Of a stretch of DNA of 64,000 nt, positions 62,643 to 64,000 are shown piece by piece. Origin of the DNA: Rhodobacter sp. (GTDB taxonomy: Bacteria; Pseudomonadota; Alphaproteobacteria; Rhodobacterales; Rhodobacteraceae); assembly GCA_020250175.1 (NCBI GenBank), contig JADCEN010000013.1, positions 62,001 through 126,000 on the forward strand, given 5' to 3'. The translations under genes and the position numbers were made by a program. The notes beneath the pieces were generated by a model, which saw nothing but the letters and a program-made list of their open reading frames with translations, searched no databases and had not been told where the DNA came from. The first letter of the stretch is position 1. Each line of letters opens with the position of its first letter.

Positions 62643-63737
62643 ATGGCAACCGTCACGATCAGGAATGTCTGGAAGTACTATGGCCAAACCCCGGCGGTGA
62701 AGGACTTGAATGTCACCTGCCCCGATGGCAGCTTCGTGTCGATCCTTGGTCCTTCGGGCTGTGGCAAGTCTTCGACGATGCGGATGATCGCGGGGCTCGA
62801 ACACATCAGCGCGGGCGACATCCTGTTCGACAACCAGCGCATCAACGACCTTGCGCCCAAGGACCGGGACGTGGCGATGGTGTTCGAGAACTATGCGCTC
62901 TACCCCCACAAGACGGTGTTTGAAAACATCGCCAACCCGCTGCGCCTGCGCGGCACAGCAGATGCGACCATCAAGGAACGCGTGACGGGGGCCGCCAGGC
63001 TGCTGGAGATCGCCCATCTGCTGGAACGGCGTCCCCATGAACTTTCGGGCGGCCAGAAGCAGCGCGTCGCCATCGGTCGCGCCATTGTGCGCGAGCCGAA
63101 GCTGTTCCTGTTCGACGAACCCATTGCCCACCTCGACGCCAAGCTGCGCGCCCATATGCGGGGCGAGATCAAGCACCTGCAGCGCAATCTGGGAACGACG
63201 ATGATCTACGTCACCCATGACCAGCTGGAAGCCCTGTCGATGGCCGATTTCATCGCGGTCATGCATGACGGCGAGCTGCAGCAATGGGGCACGCCGTCGG
63301 AGATATTCAACAAGCCGGTCAATGCCTGGGTGGCAGGTTTTGTGGGCGAGCCTGCGATGAACTTCCTGACCTGCGACCTCAAGCGCCGGGGCGACGATGT
63401 TGTCCTGTCGCACCACAACTTCGACATTCCGCTGCTGCCGGGCCAGGTGCGGCAACTGAACGGCGCGGCACAGGCCGGAATCGCCCGGATGGGGGTGCGG
63501 CCTGACGCGATGACAGTCTCGATGACGAAACCTTCCGAAGCCGCGATCCAGGGCGAGATCTTTGTCAACGAGCTGCTGGGCGGCGACATGCTGGTCGAGG
63601 TGCAGCTTGCCGACAGCCGCATCCGGGTAAAGACGACGCCAGAGTTTGAAGGCAAGCCCGGCGAGATCTGCTATCTGACGGTGAACAGGGACAAGTGGCA
63701 TGTCTTCGACGCGGGCGACGGACATGCCTATTTCTGA
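62643..63737 (+). CDS. Sugar ABC transporter ATP-binding protein (UgpC/MalK family)
   Basis: This 364-residue ATPase has Walker A 'GPSGCGKSSTMRMIAG', signature 'LSGGQKQRVAIGRAI', Walker B 'LFLFDEPIAHLDAK' and switch His 'IYVTHDQLEAL', plus a C-terminal TOBE domain. In the D-loop region 'PIAHLDAK' replaces the common 'PLSNLDAK'. AAGGAGA precedes the ATG at 62643. Confidence 0.92.
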   Translation: MATVTIRNVWKYYGQTPAVKDLNVTCPDGSFVSILGPSGCGKSSTMRMIAGLEHISAGDILFDNQRINDLAPKDRDVAMVFENYALYPHKTVFENIANPLRLRGTADATIKERVTGAARLLEIAHLLERRPHELSGGQKQRVAIGRAIVREPKLFLFDEPIAHLDAKLRAHMRGEIKHLQRNLGTTMIYVTHDQLEALSMADFIAVMHDGELQQWGTPSEIFNKPVNAWVAGFVGEPAMNFLTCDLKRRGDDVVLSHHNFDIPLLPGQVRQLNGAAQAGIARMGVRPDAMTVSMTKPSEAAIQGEIFVNELLGGDMLVEVQLADSRIRVKTTPEFEGKPGEICYLTVNRDKWHVFDAGDGHAYF

Positions 63738-64000
63738 CGCCGGGGCCGGGACACCGCGCGAGAGCGCGGCCTATGACGCGGCGCTGGACGCCTTCCGGGC
63801 GGCGCATGTTCCGCAGGACGGGACAGTTGGCATTGTCCGGGCCTATCGCGCCGTTCAGGCAATGCCCTATTTCTCGGGGCCGGACCGGACGCCCTTTGCC
63901 GCGCTGCGCGACGGGCGCGGGGCCTGCACGGCCAAGCACCTTGTCCTTCGCGACCTGCTGCGCCGGATCGGGCTGCGGGCCGAAGTCGAGATCATCGAGG
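63724..64000 (+). CDS. Transglutaminase-like protein, N-terminal part (cut by window end)
   Basis: An ATG at 63724, 14 bases inside the end of the ATPase gene, opens a frame to the window edge (92 codons). It contains 'GRGACTAKHLVLRDLLRRIG', which resembles the catalytic-Cys segment of transglutaminase-like proteins (C, then KH and LRDLLRR-x-G). The tight overlap suggests it belongs to the importer operon. The His and Asp of the triad would lie beyond the window, so the call is tentative. Confidence 0.5.
   Translation, partial: MPISDAGAGTPRESAAYDAALDAFRAAHVPQDGTVGIVRAYRAVQAMPYFSGPDRTPFAALRDGRGACTAKHLVLRDLLRRIGLRAEVEIIE

Noticed and set aside
60648-63725. Very long open frame (about 1,000 codons) on the minus strand
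   Set aside because: It lies entirely antisense to two permease genes and an ATPase gene with clear motifs; its translation is rich in His, Arg, Asp and Gln with no domain, a usual by-product of high GC.
1-64000. CRISPR arrays, rRNA genes, prophage or conjugation modules
   Set aside because: I scanned for regularly spaced repeats, 16S/23S motifs and phage or transfer genes and saw none; only IS scraps are present.

Overview
The window is GC-rich chromosomal DNA from an alphaproteobacterium, most likely Rhodobacterales (Rhodobacter/Paracoccus relatives). The rpsB-tsf pair, heme A synthase, a bactofilin, a DUF6280-type protein, a PopZ-like 'SSIRRLV' protein, a TolC-pcm pair and six ABC importers packed with catabolic genes all fit that group. 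No species can be named from this sequence alone.

Layout. 1-9052: housekeeping genes (metallo-hydrolase tail, FAD oxidoreductase, tsf, rpsB, bactofilin, enoyl-CoA hydratase, then a minus-strand MFS / M32 carboxypeptidase / ctaA run joined by ATGA overlaps). 9246-9527: two insertion-sequence scraps (IS5-like N-terminus, IS630-like C-terminus). 9732-14093: a phnDCE-type importer followed by a methyltransferase and a PhnM-like amidohydrolase, preceded by a plausible Pho box, with no C-P lyase core genes. 14267-18954 (minus): an RbsABC-type importer behind an epoxide-hydrolase/haloacetate-dehalogenase-like enzyme. 19040-21692: a gene graveyard with a frameshifted dipeptidase, a GlpD-aldolase chimera carrying a nonsense codon, and the tail of an FGGY kinase. 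21682-32972: an intact SorC-family regulator, an acetoin-dehydrogenase-like E1alpha/E1beta/E2 set, a SAF-domain oxidoreductase, a divergent importer (binding protein, two permeases, ATPase) and a PfkB kinase. Two operator-like inverted repeats lie in the divergent promoter. 33008-34277: two unrecognised proteins.

34362-42445 looks like a rhizopine (scyllo-inosamine / 3-O-methyl-scyllo-inosamine) or related inositol-derivative locus: MocD-like di-iron membrane oxygenase and MocE-like Rieske ferredoxin on the minus strand, and a divergent LacI regulator, TIM-barrel isomerase, periplasmic binding protein, permease, ATPase and Gfo/Idh dehydrogenase on the plus strand. A PanB-like gene at the end of the minus-strand unit is cut off by an IS630 remnant. 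A porin follows.

44507-58261: YgfZ, a lone AAA ATPase behind an AT-rich inverted repeat, EF-P, DUF6280, PopZ-like, TolC, Pcm, a CDP-alcohol phosphatidyltransferase, a ynjBCD importer, an EnvZ-like kinase, a metallo-beta-lactamase-fold hydrolase and tRNA-Asn. 59072-64000: another sugar-type importer operon that ends in a translationally coupled transglutaminase-like gene cut by the window edge.

Taken together this is a nutrient-scavenging region. Import operons are coupled to short catabolic gene sets, and insertion-sequence scraps and decayed genes mark where older pathways were lost. All function calls come from reading motifs and family resemblance by eye; no database search was run.
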